From Bondarzewia mesenterica (Eukaryota; Basidiomycota; Agaricomycetes; Russulales; Bondarzewiaceae), in assembly GCA_004802705.1 (NCBI GenBank), contig SGPL01000133.1, positions 1-64,000 on the forward strand: DNA of 64,000 nucleotides. Direction: 5' to 3'. Below the pieces are notes generated by a model. It ran no database searches and had not been told where the DNA came from. It saw only the letters and a program-made list of their open reading frames with translations. Positions 11,745-24,000 of the stretch are shown piece by piece; the first letter of the stretch is position 1; each line of letters begins with the position of its first letter. The position numbers and the translations under genes were made by a program.

Positions 11745-12095
11745 TAAGGATGCTCGTGACTTACTTTGTTGATATTAAATCTACAAACTGACTGGGGGAG
11801 AGTACTCACTTCGACAAGAAACTGAGCTCCGGGTATGAATCTCATCGATATGATGGTGTCGAGATCTGCTGGAAGGGGGCTTTCTGGTCGAGCCTCGAGA
11901 GGAGACTGCCGCAGACTCCGCGAAACATGACACGTCAATATCCAATTTCGGATCTACTTTAATTGCAGTCCTCGGGCGCGTTAGCTCCCGCAGCGACGAC
12001 CACGCCCACAGCTCTCGAACACGTACGAATGCACTGCGCATAAGAGTCAAAGGTGCGCCAGTTCGAGGATTGTCATACGCTGATAAGTACAGCAA
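11745..12095 (-). pseudogene. Possible F-box-like gene fragment
   Basis: The minus strand encodes segments such as LMRSAFVRVRELWAW, SSLRELTRPRTAI and, in another frame, DLDTIISMRFIPGAQFLVEV. The last resembles the R-[FL]-[IV]-PGG-[RQ]-[FY]-LV segment common in the C-terminal half of basidiomycete F-box proteins. The two parts are in different frames without a clear intron, no F-box is seen upstream, and the left end runs into the DHHC gene start. It may be a relic, a short real gene with an unrecognised structure, or chance. Confidence 0.25.
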
Positions 12096-12192
12096 GGCAC
12101 CATCATCATCATTTAATATTCATTTTGAGCGCTACAGTCGAACCTCATTTAGATCTACCCTCTCTTCAACTCTCTCTCTCAATTACCCACCG

Positions 12193-12909
12193 ATGCTTTC
12201 CTTTGGCTCCCCAACCTGGCAAGCCTCCCTCCTCTCCTCCGCCAAACAGCCATCCTCGCGCACCAAGGGAAATTTCGGGCGCGCCGTCGCGAGCCCGATC
12301 GTGCCGCGGCTGTACTTGTCGGACCTCACGACCGCGTGCAGCGTAGACACACTCGAACGCCTCGGGATCACGCACATCGTCACCGTGCTCGACATCGAAC
12401 CACCCTTCCCCGAACCAGTCCTCGCCCGCAAGCGTCTCCACATCTCGATCGCCGATCGCCCCGACGCGAAGCTCCTTCCGCATCTCGACGACACGACGGC
12501 GTTCATACGTGACGCACTGGCAGAGAACGACGAGAACAAGGTCTTGGTGCGTATTTTGATGCTTTTCATTCCTCACATTCCTTCCCTCCCACCGGGCCAA
12601 GACAGAAAAGGCTTACTTGGGAAACCCGCATAGGTTCACTGCTTCATGGGAGTCAGCCGCAGTGCATCTGTCGTCTGCGCCTATCTCATCGCGACGAGAG
12701 ACATGTCCGCCACGTCCGCCATCGCCTTTGTCAAATCCAAGCGTGGCATCGTGTGTCCCAACACAGGTTTTACGCTCCAGCTTGAGCAGTATGCTATGGA
12801 ATTCGTCAAGGGCAACGGTCCTCGTGCGACCATCAGCGAGAGCATTGCTGGGCGGATTCGCAAGCTGAAGGACGCCGCTGGTCTAGCGCATATGCACCAT
12901 GCTTCTTGA
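12193..12909 (+). CDS. Dual-specificity protein phosphatase
   Basis: About 210 residues in two exons, with the intron at 12547-12633. The protein begins MLSFGSPTWQASLLSS. The catalytic domain starts near PRLYLSDLTTACSV and GITHIVTVLD, typical of atypical dual-specificity phosphatases. The active site HCFMGVSRSAS fits HCxxGxxR[ST], with the nucleophile Cys and the phosphate-binding Arg both present; it is formed across the intron (V/HC). ADRPD supplies the expected general-acid Asp. A helix after it (SAIAFVKSKRGIVCPNTGF, then LQLEQY) matches the family. It should remove phosphate from Tyr and Ser/Thr, probably of a kinase; no targeting domain or substrate clue is visible. It lies head to head with the minus-strand gene(s) to its left. 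Confidence 0.88.
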
Positions 12910-13626
12910 CTCGCTTCACTCATGATTTCTGTGGGGTCCTTTCCATTTCTTGGCCACATGTGTGGGTGGTAGGGTCCACTGCGATTTGAGAGGAAGGACT
13001 CTATATTTATTCGTTCCCTTTCACCCGTACTCCGATGATCGTTCAGGTTTATTCACAACACTCTCACGCCAGCTTGTCTCTATACTCACTGTTCGTAAGG
13101 CACCACTTCTTGAATACCCGATACCAATACACTACATACCGCTGAAGTTTTTATATGAATCAGAATCCGTATACCAAAGATCATGAGAGCTATCAACTGG
13201 AAAACGAGTAAGAAATAGGTAAACTGACGGTTGATGGTCACCGTCACTTCCAGGGGCTGTCAAGAACGCGATAGATCAGGCGGTAAATTGATGGGGGGAA
13301 GGCGAAAATCAAGAAGCGATCGACCGACCGACAGTGCATGGATTCCGCAGATCCTGAACATTATCCTGCACCAAAACGAAGCTGAGCGTGAGAAGATCTC
13401 GGTTTGATAGTCACAGAGCTATTGCATCCGGGAGGAAGCCACCGCGTGGCATACTATGTCCAAGCCACCCCCAAGAGCCACTGGCAATCGAGCGCATCAG
13501 CAGCTGGCGATTGGCTGGCGATACGTGCATGAAGGGGCTAAGAATGATGACTACTCGAACATAGTTCATATGACCAAAAACAACGGAAAAAATGACACGA
13601 CGCACGGCTTGCAACGAAGTCCGTGG
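12910..13626. other. Convergent intergenic region
   Basis: 3' flanks of the phosphatase and of MED4. No further gene is seen. Open frames here are short and without motifs. Confidence 0.5.
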
Positions 13627-14510
13627 TTACAGATCAGGATTGAGGTCGAGATCAAAATCAAACATAGGTTGCACTGGACGATTATCTGCTGGACGGTACG
13701 GGTGCGCCGCTCCATGCGTCTGCTCAGGGGGTGGCGACAGCGACGGCGCTAAACGTTGAAAAGTTAAAGAGAAAGAAAGGTCAGTCATCACGTAGAGAGA
13801 TGATAAAATGGAAAAACGCACGTCGACCGACGGAATGAGTCTCTCCAAGGATACCGAGCGGGGCCTCGGCGTTGAGCCGCCCACGGCGCATTTTCTCTTC
13901 GTTGGGAAATGGAGGGAAGAAGAGGGGCGGTGGTGGTTGACCGGGCAAGGAGAGATCCGGCATGTTGGGTGGAGCGGACGTGAACGCGCTGAGGCTCTGC
14001 GCATAGGCGAGGAGCTCAGGATACGGTATCGCAGCTGTCCTTCGGTGGTCAAAAATATTGACCTCATATGCTCGAGAGGAGATTCACAAACACACCTTCC
14101 TTCGCCTTCTCAATGGCATCAATCCTCTCCTCCCCCTCCTCAATAATCCTCTCCAAATCCCGGCGGCCCTCCTCCAGCTCCTCCACGATCGCGCGCCACC
14201 GTTCCTCAAGCAGCAAGACCTCCTGTTTAAGCGCTTCAATCCTGCGCTGCTTCATCTGGTGCGTGCGCGCGAGTTGAATCGCGGCCGCAAGCGCGGCGTC
14301 GCAAACGGTGAAGGCTGTGATCGGCGGGGGTGGTGGGGGCTTGTTTTGTGGTGGGGAGAGCGATTGAAAGAGGTTATGGGATAGGTTTTGAAGATTTTTG
14401 AGTGGCTCGAGGAGGATGGTAGTCATGGAAGACTGCGCTGATATTGATGGGGGGGCATGGGGTGCGGGACGAGACGAGCCTCGAGTCTGGGAGGCGCGGG
14501 AAATGGACAT
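13627..14510 (-). CDS. MED4: Mediator of RNA polymerase II transcription subunit 4
   Basis: About 245 residues in three exons. Exon 1 begins MSISRASQTRGSSRP and contains a long coiled coil (TTILLEPLKNLQNL ... HQMKQRRIEALKQEVLLLEE, then RWRAIVEELEEGRRDLERII), as in Med4. Exon 2 carries the family signature AAIPYPELLAYAQSLSAFTS followed by APPN and FPPFPNEEKMRRGRLN. Exon 3 is Pro-rich and ends MFDFDLDLNPDL at 13627; acidic ends of this kind are common in fungal Med4. The protein belongs to the Mediator middle module, which bridges activators and RNA polymerase II in the nucleus. Introns lie near 14,040-14,080 and 13,750-13,830. The call rests on the coiled coil plus the A[IV]PYxE[IL]L-AY motif. 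Confidence 0.85.
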
Positions 14511-15059
14511 ATTGACCGTGGCTCGTTCGACGCGACGGTACGCGTGTTACGGCCTGTATTTAATTCACGAGTCTTTTATTAAGAACTGAACTGAAACGAC
14601 AAAATGAGGCCAAGGGAGGTCATTTGGTAGCGTCGAAGTTGGTGGACGGCAAGAGGACGGTTTTTGGAGACATGGACGGCATGGGTGAGAATAAACTTCC
14701 ATATTTGGGTCTCGATGTGTCGCTGTGGACACTCGATTTTTTGCCCTCAGAATACATTCCAAGTCATACTGCGTCCTCAATCACCGACAAGGTTTTTGAT
14801 CACCAGTTCAAGATATAGTGATCATAACATCGCATAAAAGGAGCACTCGGGAGAGTATGCGCTTGAGAGGCTCATGGATATCCGGGAGAAGATGGTTCAT
14901 GGTCCATGAATACATGGTATCGCTCATTTTTGAGCGTTGGAAGATCGAAGATGCGAAAAAATCATGATCCCTCAAAGCTTCAATATTCAATCTTGAGTAA
15001 ATCAAACATAAACAGACAGACAAGAAGAGCACTGTACCGAACTCGAAAAGCATCACGAT
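14511..15059. other. Intergenic region
   Basis: Upstream of MED4 and downstream of EMC5. No gene or element is recognised. Confidence 0.5.
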
Positions 15060-15645
15060 TCACGAAGTTCCTTCAGCTCCAAGGATTCTCCCTCTCGTCA
15101 CAAAGCTCGCGAATCCTAACCGGGAATCCATTTCGTCGACGGACCTATATCCCGCGCAATGAACACCCGCTCAGAAAGCGATAGTCGAGTGTAAGCCCCA
15201 TGCAAGAGTACGCACCGTTTCTTCATCTCACTAGCCCATGTGATCTCCTCTGTCGCAGGCGCTTTGATTGACGCTCCGACGACGCCCAACGCTAGGGATA
15301 ACAGTGCCTCAAGTATAATCTGCATGAAAATGTTCCGGTTGTTAAATATATTATATGATGATGGGAAATGCTCAAATTCACATCGAAAGGCAATGGGCTC
15401 TCCGGCCTTCCCAGAGCCTTAAGGTGCGATAGGTCTACGATTTCGCATTGTCCAAGTGAGCATTAAGACGCTCTTGAGGGAAATGCAAGCGGACACTGAC
15501 GCTCGTATGTGGAGAAAGCAGCTGGGACAATGTGTATTAACGACCACATCAAGCCTTTACGGACCGTGCGAAGGTCCTGTGGGTCCATTTACATACCGTG
15601 AAAGAGTAAAACAACCGCAGACCAAAGCAAAGCTTGCCCAAGCAT
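15060..15645 (-). CDS. EMC5: ER membrane protein complex subunit 5
   Basis: A small membrane protein of about 111 residues spread over five exons. It opens MLGQALLWSAVVLLFHAAFS at 15645, giving transmembrane segment 1, then TYEHLSHLKALGRPESPLPF, then the second membrane segment DIILEALLSLALGVVGASI. The family motif EITWASEMKKRSVDEMDSR is formed across an intron and is followed by LGFASFVTRG; the stop is at 15060. Every splice joins in phase. Emc5 (Mmgt1/Kre27) is a core subunit of the EMC, the insertase that places tail-anchored and multi-pass proteins in the ER membrane. It is easily missed because no exon exceeds about 100 bases. It is divergent from MPE1 with a 329 bp shared promoter. Confidence 0.92.
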
Positions 15646-15974
15646 TTTGGAGCTCAGAGCTGAGATATGACGGACCAGAAGAGAGAAAACAAGAGGAGGG
15701 AAGTTAATACTAGACTACTCAGTGAGCGCTTGAGCTTGAGTAGTGCTTTGAGTTCGAAACTAGTCCGAAACTAGTCCGATTTGTTCGGAAATTAGTTCGG
15801 TTTATCCACGTGATTAGAGGGGTGTCAAGACCACTTCAAGAGGGTTTTTTGTCTTGGTAACAACGATCTTGTCCTCATCTGCATTCCCTTCTCTGATTTT
15901 TCTTTTCATCTCTGTTCGACACCGTATTTTGTAGCAGTGCTTAGCACCACGTCTCCAATTGATATCGTTGCCGT
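15646..15974. promoter_or_regulatory. Shared divergent promoter EMC5 / MPE1
   Basis: 329 bases between the two start codons. It contains a perfect 11-base tandem repeat (15755-15776) and below it TTCGG-containing near-repeats up to 15803. No TATA box is seen, which suits housekeeping genes. Confidence 0.5.
15755..15776. repeat. 11-base tandem repeat in promoter
   Basis: CGAAACTAGTC occurs twice without a gap, then continues as CGATTTGTTCGG. It lies midway between the EMC5 and MPE1 starts and might hold paired binding sites; this is inference. Confidence 0.5.
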
Positions 15975-18171
15975 ATGGCATCTTCAGTTTTCTACAAGTT
16001 CAAGTCTCAGAAAGAAGAGTCTCGGGTGACCTTTGACGGCACTGGGATCTCTGTCTTTGACCTGAAAAGAGAGATCATCATAGCGAGTGGCCTTCAAAAA
16101 GCCACTGATATCGACCTCTGTCTTTTCGATAGTTCTTCGGGCGAGGGTGCGCACTCATTCATTCGTCTTGTGTTGATCGACCCTCCCGTGACGTCCGTTT
16201 TTCTGCTCCCTTTCGAATGCATCAGAGTTTAAAGATGACTCGCACATAATCCCTCGTTCCTCCTCTGTCATTGCCAAGCGGCGGCCTGCAGCACGCAGTG
16301 GGAAAGGCAATGTTGCTATGTATCTTGCTGGTGCTACTGCAGAAGCGACAGGAGGAAAGTCTGGTGCCTCTGTCAATGCTCCATCATGGCATAAAGGTGC
16401 GATGTCAAAGCGATTTGATGGCAGGGACGAACCTCCGAAGCCAGCATCAAAATCGACTACGTCGACCACAGTAAGTTTCACGTCGTCACACCGCTGCCAC
16501 CCGTTTTGATTCGTCTTCAGGTACTCTTGAGCACATCCATAGCAAAGGACGACGAGACGGCTGCGATGGCTGCGATGTTCCAGGCTCAAACAGCAAATTG
16601 GGAGGACCAGCAGGAAAAAATGTCACAGTTGGTGTCGCGCTCGCGCGCTTTTTCCATGTTGCGTAGTATAGCACTTTCTAATGAACGCGATTTCTGTCTT
16701 TGCCTTCTGTCCATTCCCAATCGGTATTCATCTGAGCAGTGCTACTCGTGTCTATAGTAATACTCGCGGAACGGGCTTTAATCGCGGGGGTAAACCACCC
16801 GTGCCGCATCATCACCACCAGTCCGACCGACCATTGCCGCCCAGCTATGTATGCTACCGATGTGGACAGAAAGGTTTGTGGCGAGCACTCTCTTTGCATG
16901 CGAGATCCAGTCTCACGTCTGCGAAAGGTCATTGGATACAGGATTGCCCAACGAACAGTAATCGAGAGTTTGACAACAAGCCTCGTATCAAGCGTACAAC
17001 AGGTATACCTCGGAGTTTCTTGAAAGCTGTCGAAAATCCCACTGGTGGCCAAATCGGCCAGGGCATTATGGTCACACCAGAGGGAGGCTACGTCGTCGCT
17101 CAGCCGGATTCGTGAGTCGTTGTCTTCTTTCTGCCTATCTTACGTTTCTAAATGTGGCCACGCACACGATGACAGAGTGTCCTGGCAAAAACAAGTCGCC
17201 CGACCGAAAGGCCTTACAGAAGCAGATATCCGCGAACGCCCGTCTAAGGACGCATCTATCGTTTGCTCAGTAGACAACAAAATTTTCCGCGATGCTGTCA
17301 AGACTCCCTGCTGTGGTACATCGTACTGCGAAGAATGCATTCAAACACATCTCTTAGAGAAAGATTTCCTCTGTCCAAATTGTGGGACCAAGATTGCGTC
17401 GTTGGACAAGCTCACAGTAGATAAGCCCACGAGAGCGAAGGTTCACGATTACATCGATAAAGAGATTGAAGCTAGCAAGGAAGAGGAGACTCAGGCGAAT
17501 GGTAGTCATACGCCTACGCCGAGCACAAGCCAGGTAATTGCGCTTCATTCCTGCTAAAGCTCAGATTGACCGATCACCGACCGAAGATGCAGACTCCCGC
17601 ACCCGACGTAACACCCGACGTTCAACTCTACCAACAACAAGAAGTGGATTTCTACCAAAGCCAAGTCTCCATTCCAGGCGACCTCGCCATGTCGCAGATG
17701 ATCGTCGACAGTATCCCGCAGCTGCAAGCGCAGATCCAACAGATATCGCAGATGCTGCAGAACCCCTCGCTCCCGGCGCATGTGCGCCAACAGACAGAGA
17801 TGCACCACCAACAGCTGCAGCTGCAGCTTTCGCAGGCGCAGGCGATCGCCACCGCGTTCGCGATGCAGCAACAAATGGGTGCGCAGATGTCGATGCCCGT
17901 CCCTACGCCGCAGGGGCAGAACATCAATCGTGGCGCGGGCGGAGGTGGCATGGGTATGGCTGCCGCCGCCGTGGGAGGAGCGGGCGGAGGTAATGTCGCA
18001 TGGCAGAGCCAGTTCTCAAACCAGCAGCCGCCGGGGCAGGACTCGGCGTATCAGCGGCTCCCGCTCAACAACCGTCGGCGAAATCTCAAGCGTGATCGTC
18101 CCTCGGATTTCTTGGAGATCTCTGGACCTGAAGCGGAGAGGGATGGGAAAGTGGCGAGATATTGGGAGTAA
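15975..18171 (+). CDS. MPE1: Cleavage/polyadenylation factor subunit Mpe1 (RBBP6-like, DWNN-zinc knuckle-RING)
   Basis: About 600 residues in seven or so exons, starting MASSVFYKFKSQKEESRVTF at 15975. This N-terminus is a DWNN domain, the ubiquitin-like fold that defines the RBBP6/Mpe1 family. A CCHC zinc knuckle (CYRCGQK spliced to GHWIQDCP, ~16,850-16,950) follows. Then comes the Mpe1 core IPRSFLKAVENP, and a RING/U-box-like domain with CSVDNKIFRDAV, CCGTSYCEECI and CPNCGTKI (~17,260-17,410). The C-terminus (from about 17,588) is Gln/Gly-rich and ends at 18171. Mpe1 is part of the CPF nuclease module, where it helps recognise polyadenylation signals and couples cleavage to polyadenylation; the RING may give ubiquitin ligase activity. 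Domain order and spacing are as in yeast Mpe1. Confidence 0.93.
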
Positions 18172-18438
18172 AGGTCTCCTGACAATAGTCGTTTCGTCAC
18201 AGGCACGCAGGGAATCTGTCGGCAGCATGATGCAACGGTAAGTATGCGAGCTGACATTGTGGGATTGATGTTGTTGCGGATAACATGGAGATGCTATGCT
18301 CTGGTCCTCCATGGACGGATTATTCACTTATACACAAAAGTTATTACAGTCATTTGTACATTCCACCTCTCCACAAGAATAAATATTCATTGATGAGTCC
18401 TGAAGTCGTGGATATACTGGGCCCCAAAATACGCTCAA

Positions 18439-21020
18439 TCAAGCTACGGTAGTCATCGAGCCATTTAAGATCTGTCCTGATGCCGGAAGTCTCTTCATAA
18501 GCAGCCGTTGGTAGTTCTCCTGCGCCTCGATTAACTATGAGGATTACAGAACCAGAGCTCAGTTCGAATCAAAGGGACAATAGAATCTCAAACACACCTC
18601 TTTCTGCCGTGAAATCATTCCATCCAAGAACCTCTCGAGCGAATTCTTGAAATCCTCAATACGCTCCTGCTCGAACCTCGCTACCTCCGATTTGACCAAC
18701 TTCGACACCTGGTCGAACTCTTGCTTCGCATCGAGCGTGCGTCGCTCCGCCTACACACATGGTGAGATCAAGAAAAGAACATTGGAGGAAAGTCAACGCC
18801 AAGAGACGTACATCTGCGACCTGACTCAGAGAATGGCCCAGTCTATCGGAGGGGATCCGGCCCTGGGCACGGTTACGCTCGTGGTTGGCCCTTACTCTCC
18901 GCAGGTCGCTGTCCGCGTTCTGCCATGCGTAGTACATCCGTACGCGGGAACTAAAGGCCATCTGCTCCCAAGCACGTACGCGTTAATCTTGATCTACACA
19001 TATTTTGCATGACGAAACAAAAGGTAGAACGTACCCGAACTGAACTGATCAGCCGTGCGTACTCATCTGCAGTCCCCAAAAATGTGACGAGATCCTGCTG
19101 GGCTTGCTCCGCCTCTAGTTCCTGCGCTTTTTTCTCCACGTCCGCGAGTGCAGCCAACGAGCCCATCAACGATGAGCCAAGGTCAGAAGCCGTGAGATCG
19201 GTAATCGTTTGTGTGAACTCTCCCACAGCCGTGGCCAACTCTACGACAACATCCCAATGAATAACATATGAACCAACGAGTTACTTTTACAGAAAGAAAG
19301 GGAACAAACCTGTGCGATGCTTAGAGGCTATGTCGATGGCTTTGACGAGTCCGCGGAGTTGGAGCTCAAGCGTATCTAAGTATGCCTTTTGCCTGTCGAA
19401 CCACTGAATCCACGAGTCAGGGGATGGTCAAGGAATAAATCTCAACGGCATAGTCACCTCGTCTGTCTCAACAAAACGCGGCCCAGTAATGGACTGGCCA
19501 ATAGTAGCCATCAATCCGCCACGTTCCTGTTGCTGTTCAGCCTTCCTATGTTTGATCTGTAAGATAAAAAGGTAATCTCGCATTCAGAATTATCTGTCAA
19601 CGAGTGCGATCAAACATCTCACATCCAGCGCGAATGAATCGCTCTCCAAGAAGAGTCGCAGATCCGCGTCCTTTCCAAGCACCGGGTGATTGGCGGTTTT
19701 CATGATACAGTTCTGCAACGCCAACCTCCGCTGAGCGACGAACTGGCCGGCAAACCGACCAAACGGGTTCTTCTCCGGCACTGGAGGAACCACAACGCCG
19801 GGATTATTGAGCGAGAGGGTTTCGTAAAGCCAGAGGAAGTCTGAGTAGCGGCGGAGGACGGAGAAAGTAGACTTAGAAAAGAGAGGGGAAGTTGTCTGCC
19901 AGGGCATTTCAGAATGAAGTGGTGTGGTCGAGTAGAGTGTAAATGAGACTTACACGAGTGTGCACAGTGTACATTGTGTATCCGCGAATGGGATCGCCGA
20001 CCTTTTGCGGATCGTCGACGGAGATGACGAATTCAGGCTGCAGTCCTCGACTTTGCTTGGGCGGCTCAGACTGTTTTGGCGACGTCTACCAAAGTTTGAA
20101 CTCATCAGCAACACGATTCATTGACAATAATGCATACGTACCGGCACACTTGTCACAGGCCGTGGCCTCAACGGTTTATTGTCGTCTTCATCATCTTCGT
20201 CATCCTGCTGCTGCACGCCCTTCGTGGTGGGCGATCCCACAAATGCACTCTGCGACCCTTCCCATCCACTAAAACTCTCCCCTCCCAGCGCAAGACTAGC
20301 AAAAGAGCGATCGAGCGAGCTCTGAGGCTGCTCGAGAGGCGAGTGGACGATACGTTGGGGTTCGTTCTTAGGTGTGGAGAGTTGCGATTGAGGAGAAAAG
20401 GTGCTGGAGTGGTAGGACGTCTGACGTTGGGGAAGGCGGGCGGAGGTCGGTTGTGTCGGTGACGTCGGGGAGGCGAATGTGGGGGAAGCGGTGCGAACTG
20501 GGGGTGTAGAAGGGGATTCGGGCGATGGAGGGGAGGCGGTGCTGATGTTTGAGATGGGTATGGAGACGGAAGATGTGTCTGGCTCGGGCTCGTGGTCTTG
20601 GCCGACACTCTCACGAAACCCGGCAGGAGATGGGGTTGGGGGCTCGCTCTCGACGCTCTCGCGAAAAGCGGACGGTTGTGTAAATCTAATAGTAGACTCT
20701 ATCTTCTCCGGCTCCTCCTCGGACAAGTTCACATTGGCCAAGTCCAATGGGTCACTGGCCACAGGTTCGGTCGTCGAAGGTTCATGGAGCTCCGAAGGCT
20801 CACCATGGCCGAGTAGCTCTGTCGGTGGCGTGTTGCTCTCAGCCTCATCAAACGCCGCAGCGGAAGACTCGAACTCGTGATTGGGAAGATGCGTTGAACG
20901 GTGAAGGTAGCTGTACCAAGGATCGGGGGAACTTGAGCGCGGTTTCGCGAACGGATCCTCGAAAGGGTTCTCCTCCAGAGCTCTCGAGGATTGTTTCAAA
21001 AGATCGTCAAAGCCATCCAT
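18439..21020 (-). CDS. VPS5: Sorting nexin Vps5 (retromer PX-BAR subunit)
   Basis: A peripheral endosomal membrane protein. The first exon (20,118-21,020) opens MDGFDDLLKQSSRALEENPF and is a ~290-residue acidic, Ser/Pro-rich disordered region. The PX domain follows: PEFVISVDDPQKVGDP, RGYTMYTV, then FSVLRRYSDFLWLYETL and VVVPPVPEKNPFGRF, with the RRYSDF and Pro-rich loop that bind PI3P. The remaining exons encode a BAR domain of long helices (WFDRQKAYLDTLELQLRGLV, AQQDLVTFLGTADEYARLI, RVRMYYAWQNADSDL, VSKLVKSEVARFEQERIEDF), ending QENYQRLLMKRLPASGQ and a stop at 18439. Vps5 pairs with Vps17 in the SNX dimer of retromer, recycling cargo from endosomes to Golgi. About eight introns of ~50-70 bases are consistent with the frame changes. 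Confidence 0.9.
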
Positions 21021-24000
21021 ATTCGAGAACGAAGTGGTGCCAAATCAAGCAACAATGCTTGAAGCGACTCGAGGCCAGCTAGAAATTACAGGTCAACGTG
21101 CTAGCGGCCGGCAGCTGGCGCAAATGTCACCGTTCCGCAGGATATAGACAAGAAGTATAGATGGAGACAAGCTATTGAACAGTCCAATTCAGAGCACTGC
21201 TGATGATGAGTGTTTGAAAACACAGGCAAGTACCGTACAATTGAAGGCAAATTGAAATCTGCTGCACTTAAGTATGCTGTCTCGGTGCACTCAAGCTGCA
21301 GGCACGACAATCACAAGATGACCGTGACAAGTAAACGGTAATATTGCTTGGTCAGCATCGCTTTCACCCAATGCCGGTTTCGCACTTTCAGTGGTTGGCC
21401 CACACAGGCCCACACAGCTGAAGTTCAAATTTTCCGACTCACACATTCAAATTTTCAAAGCTTGCTGAAGTTATTGATCGCCCTATTGGACGGTCGCTAA
21501 GCCCTTCCGTGGAACTAGCTGCTTGGATGCAGCGGAATTCGAACCACAATATCGACTCAATACATCGCACGTCCTTCATCACTTGCTCCCTAGGCAAACC
21601 CTTGAACGCAAGCGTAAATTTGGTACAGGTGTACATGACATGCCATCTATTGGAACATAGACTACCGGAAAATTTTCTTAGTTTCTCATATTTGATGCGA
21701 AGAACGCTCTTATAAGTAAATAGGAAGTGAGAATACAGAGTCCCCTCCCCAAATAGTGAAACAAACAGGCACAAGTTTGAACACTTACCAGACCACCATC
21801 ACCCCATGGTGGCCAGGTCGAATTTTTAAATGCATCCGTGAGAGCCATTACGCAGGTCTTGTCTTGCATGCTCCCTCTAGATGCAAAAAAAAAACATGTT
21901 CAACCCTCTAACAAGCTCAACATACCGATGGACTCACTATGCAATTTTTTTTTCCATAGCCGACCAGATACCCAAACTGATTCCGATCGCCAACTGCTGG
22001 TCACCAACAGGAGGGAGAGCTGGGACATCATGATGCTCCCAGACTTGATTCTGCGGGCTGGATTCCCGACGTGAATAGAACCAACGGATCCGATAGTGTC
22101 TTTTATAGCGCGTTAGGATCCACCATCCCAGTTCAAATACAACCTTTTGTGGCATGCTCCTGGAGCAAATGTCAATGGAGTGAACGTTACGAGAAGGGGC
22201 GGGCTTACGCAGAGACACACATGCAGAGTATCTGGGTCAAGAGACCAGCACGACACACTGACTGCATACGTGAGAGGAAGGAGGTGAAGACGTCCCAAAT
22301 GCGAGGAAGGAGACGTGCGTGTCATTGACAACATCCCGGCCGCACTGTCTCTGATAGAAAAAAAATGAGCGAGATCATAAAAATTTGAACGAAGGAACTT
22401 ACAGATATGACTTGTTGGGAGTGCGGGTGGGTGAGTGGATGTGCACTGACCGTGCTTGGGAATGCCGATATATATCGTATCCGGCATTCGTCCCTTGAAG
22501 CTATGATCGATTTCTTGTTACCGTCAGCCAACAGCATCCTCCAGGGAATACCAATAAACAACTCCATGTCAGTCCAAAGAATGTCCGCACACAACCTCGG
22601 CACGATGGTGGATACCGGCATCATTCCTCTGGCATTGAAAAGCATGGGACTAGGTCGACGATGCAGCCAAGGATTTGAGGGTTTGTTCACGGACGAACAC
22701 CCGCAGGAGCTGTGTCCACATATGGTAAGCTTTTCCGTTCCAGAGACTCCGCGCGCGGTAGAAGGACAACTCCTCCCACTTCGATCGGTCAAGAATATCA
22801 CAGGAAAGCCTCTCGGAGCAAAATAACAGGAGATCCAACCGTCCATCGGGGGCCATAGTTGCCCCATTATGACCAGGTAATGTGGGTCCCAACATTCAAG
22901 GCGGATGGATGTCCCCAGCCTGCTCAGAAACTGATAGCAAGTCCTTCTTGTGCCTAGGGAAAGGCAAGGGAAGAAGTAACAGAAAAGCTTTTCGGGGTTG
23001 GAGCAGATGAACGACATAGGTCCAGCTGAGAGTTGACTTGAAGCATAGAGAAATGGAGTGTTACCCCGGCCAGGAAGCATATGCAGAGCAACGACTGGAA
23101 AGACTGGAGTGGGCTACTCAGTGGAGGCGGAAGAGAGACTGAATTTGTTAGACATACTCGGGGGAGTCTCTTGGGGATTTTATCGACATCGGTATCGGAA
23201 CTTGTTCCGGTCAAAGCTTTGCCTATGGGCCCAGCCGCACCAACGGACTTGACAACAAGATACGGAGTATTCAAGCATGGGAAGCGCATCAAAAACGCAT
23301 TGTCCATTTCAGTTGGTGAATGGACAAAAAAGAAATCTGGTGCGAGAAAGGTCCAGTAAAGACTGTCAATGCACCAATACAGCGTCGCACGGCGCTATGA
23401 AATGACTTGGTAACAAGATGGCAACTTAAAACAATTAAAGCACTCACGATTGCTTGTTCGCACATAGAGCCGTCGACACTGGAAGTACGCACGAGGCATA
23501 CAGGAGGCTGGAGGCTCAGTCCGAGAAGGCCAATAAGCGACCGAGCCCGTATAAGCTCTGGTTTGCAGCCGTGGCGGAGCCCTCGCGAAGGAGCTAGGCT
23601 GGTGAAAGCAAGTGATGGGCTGGAACGAATCCTCCTCCGATGGACTGAAGCAAGCTGAAGCATCGTGTCAGCGCGCGCCGGTTCGTCGGAGGCCAGGTTT
23701 CGTGAAGTGCCCATGTCAGACTAACATACATACCACACCAGACAATCGTAGTCAGAGCAGAGGCGATCGAGCCAACTGAATTTGGTCCCTGTGACTATGG
23801 GTTGCTGGGGGGTTGAAAACGTTGAATTTTGGAGCTGGCATATGTCGAGGAGCCACATTTTCTCTCTGCCAAGGATTTTACCGAACCTCATACAAGTGAG
23901 TACTGATAGAATCTCGAATTTGAGTGTCTATGTATGTACCACCCCCAATGGCCACCAGCGGTTCACCGGCTCGGCTACCCGGAAGACGCGTTTACTTGGC

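Noticed and set aside
17538..17993. Arg/Ala/Asp-rich open frame
   Set aside because: It is an out-of-frame shadow of the Gln-rich C-terminus of Mpe1, whose intron ends at 17587.
21500..21560. tRNA gene on the minus strand
   Set aside because: GGTTCGAATTC resembles a B box, but there is no A box at the right distance and no cloverleaf.
22322..23080. 252-codon minus-strand open frame
   Set aside because: Amino-acid composition and lack of any motif suggest chance; other frames across the same stretch look equally coding-like.
21450..23760. Pheromone receptor (STE3) gene on the minus strand
   Set aside because: A few hydrophobic pieces invite the comparison, but no in-phase chain of exons reproduces the conserved STE3 segments, and no CaaX pheromone precursor was found nearby.
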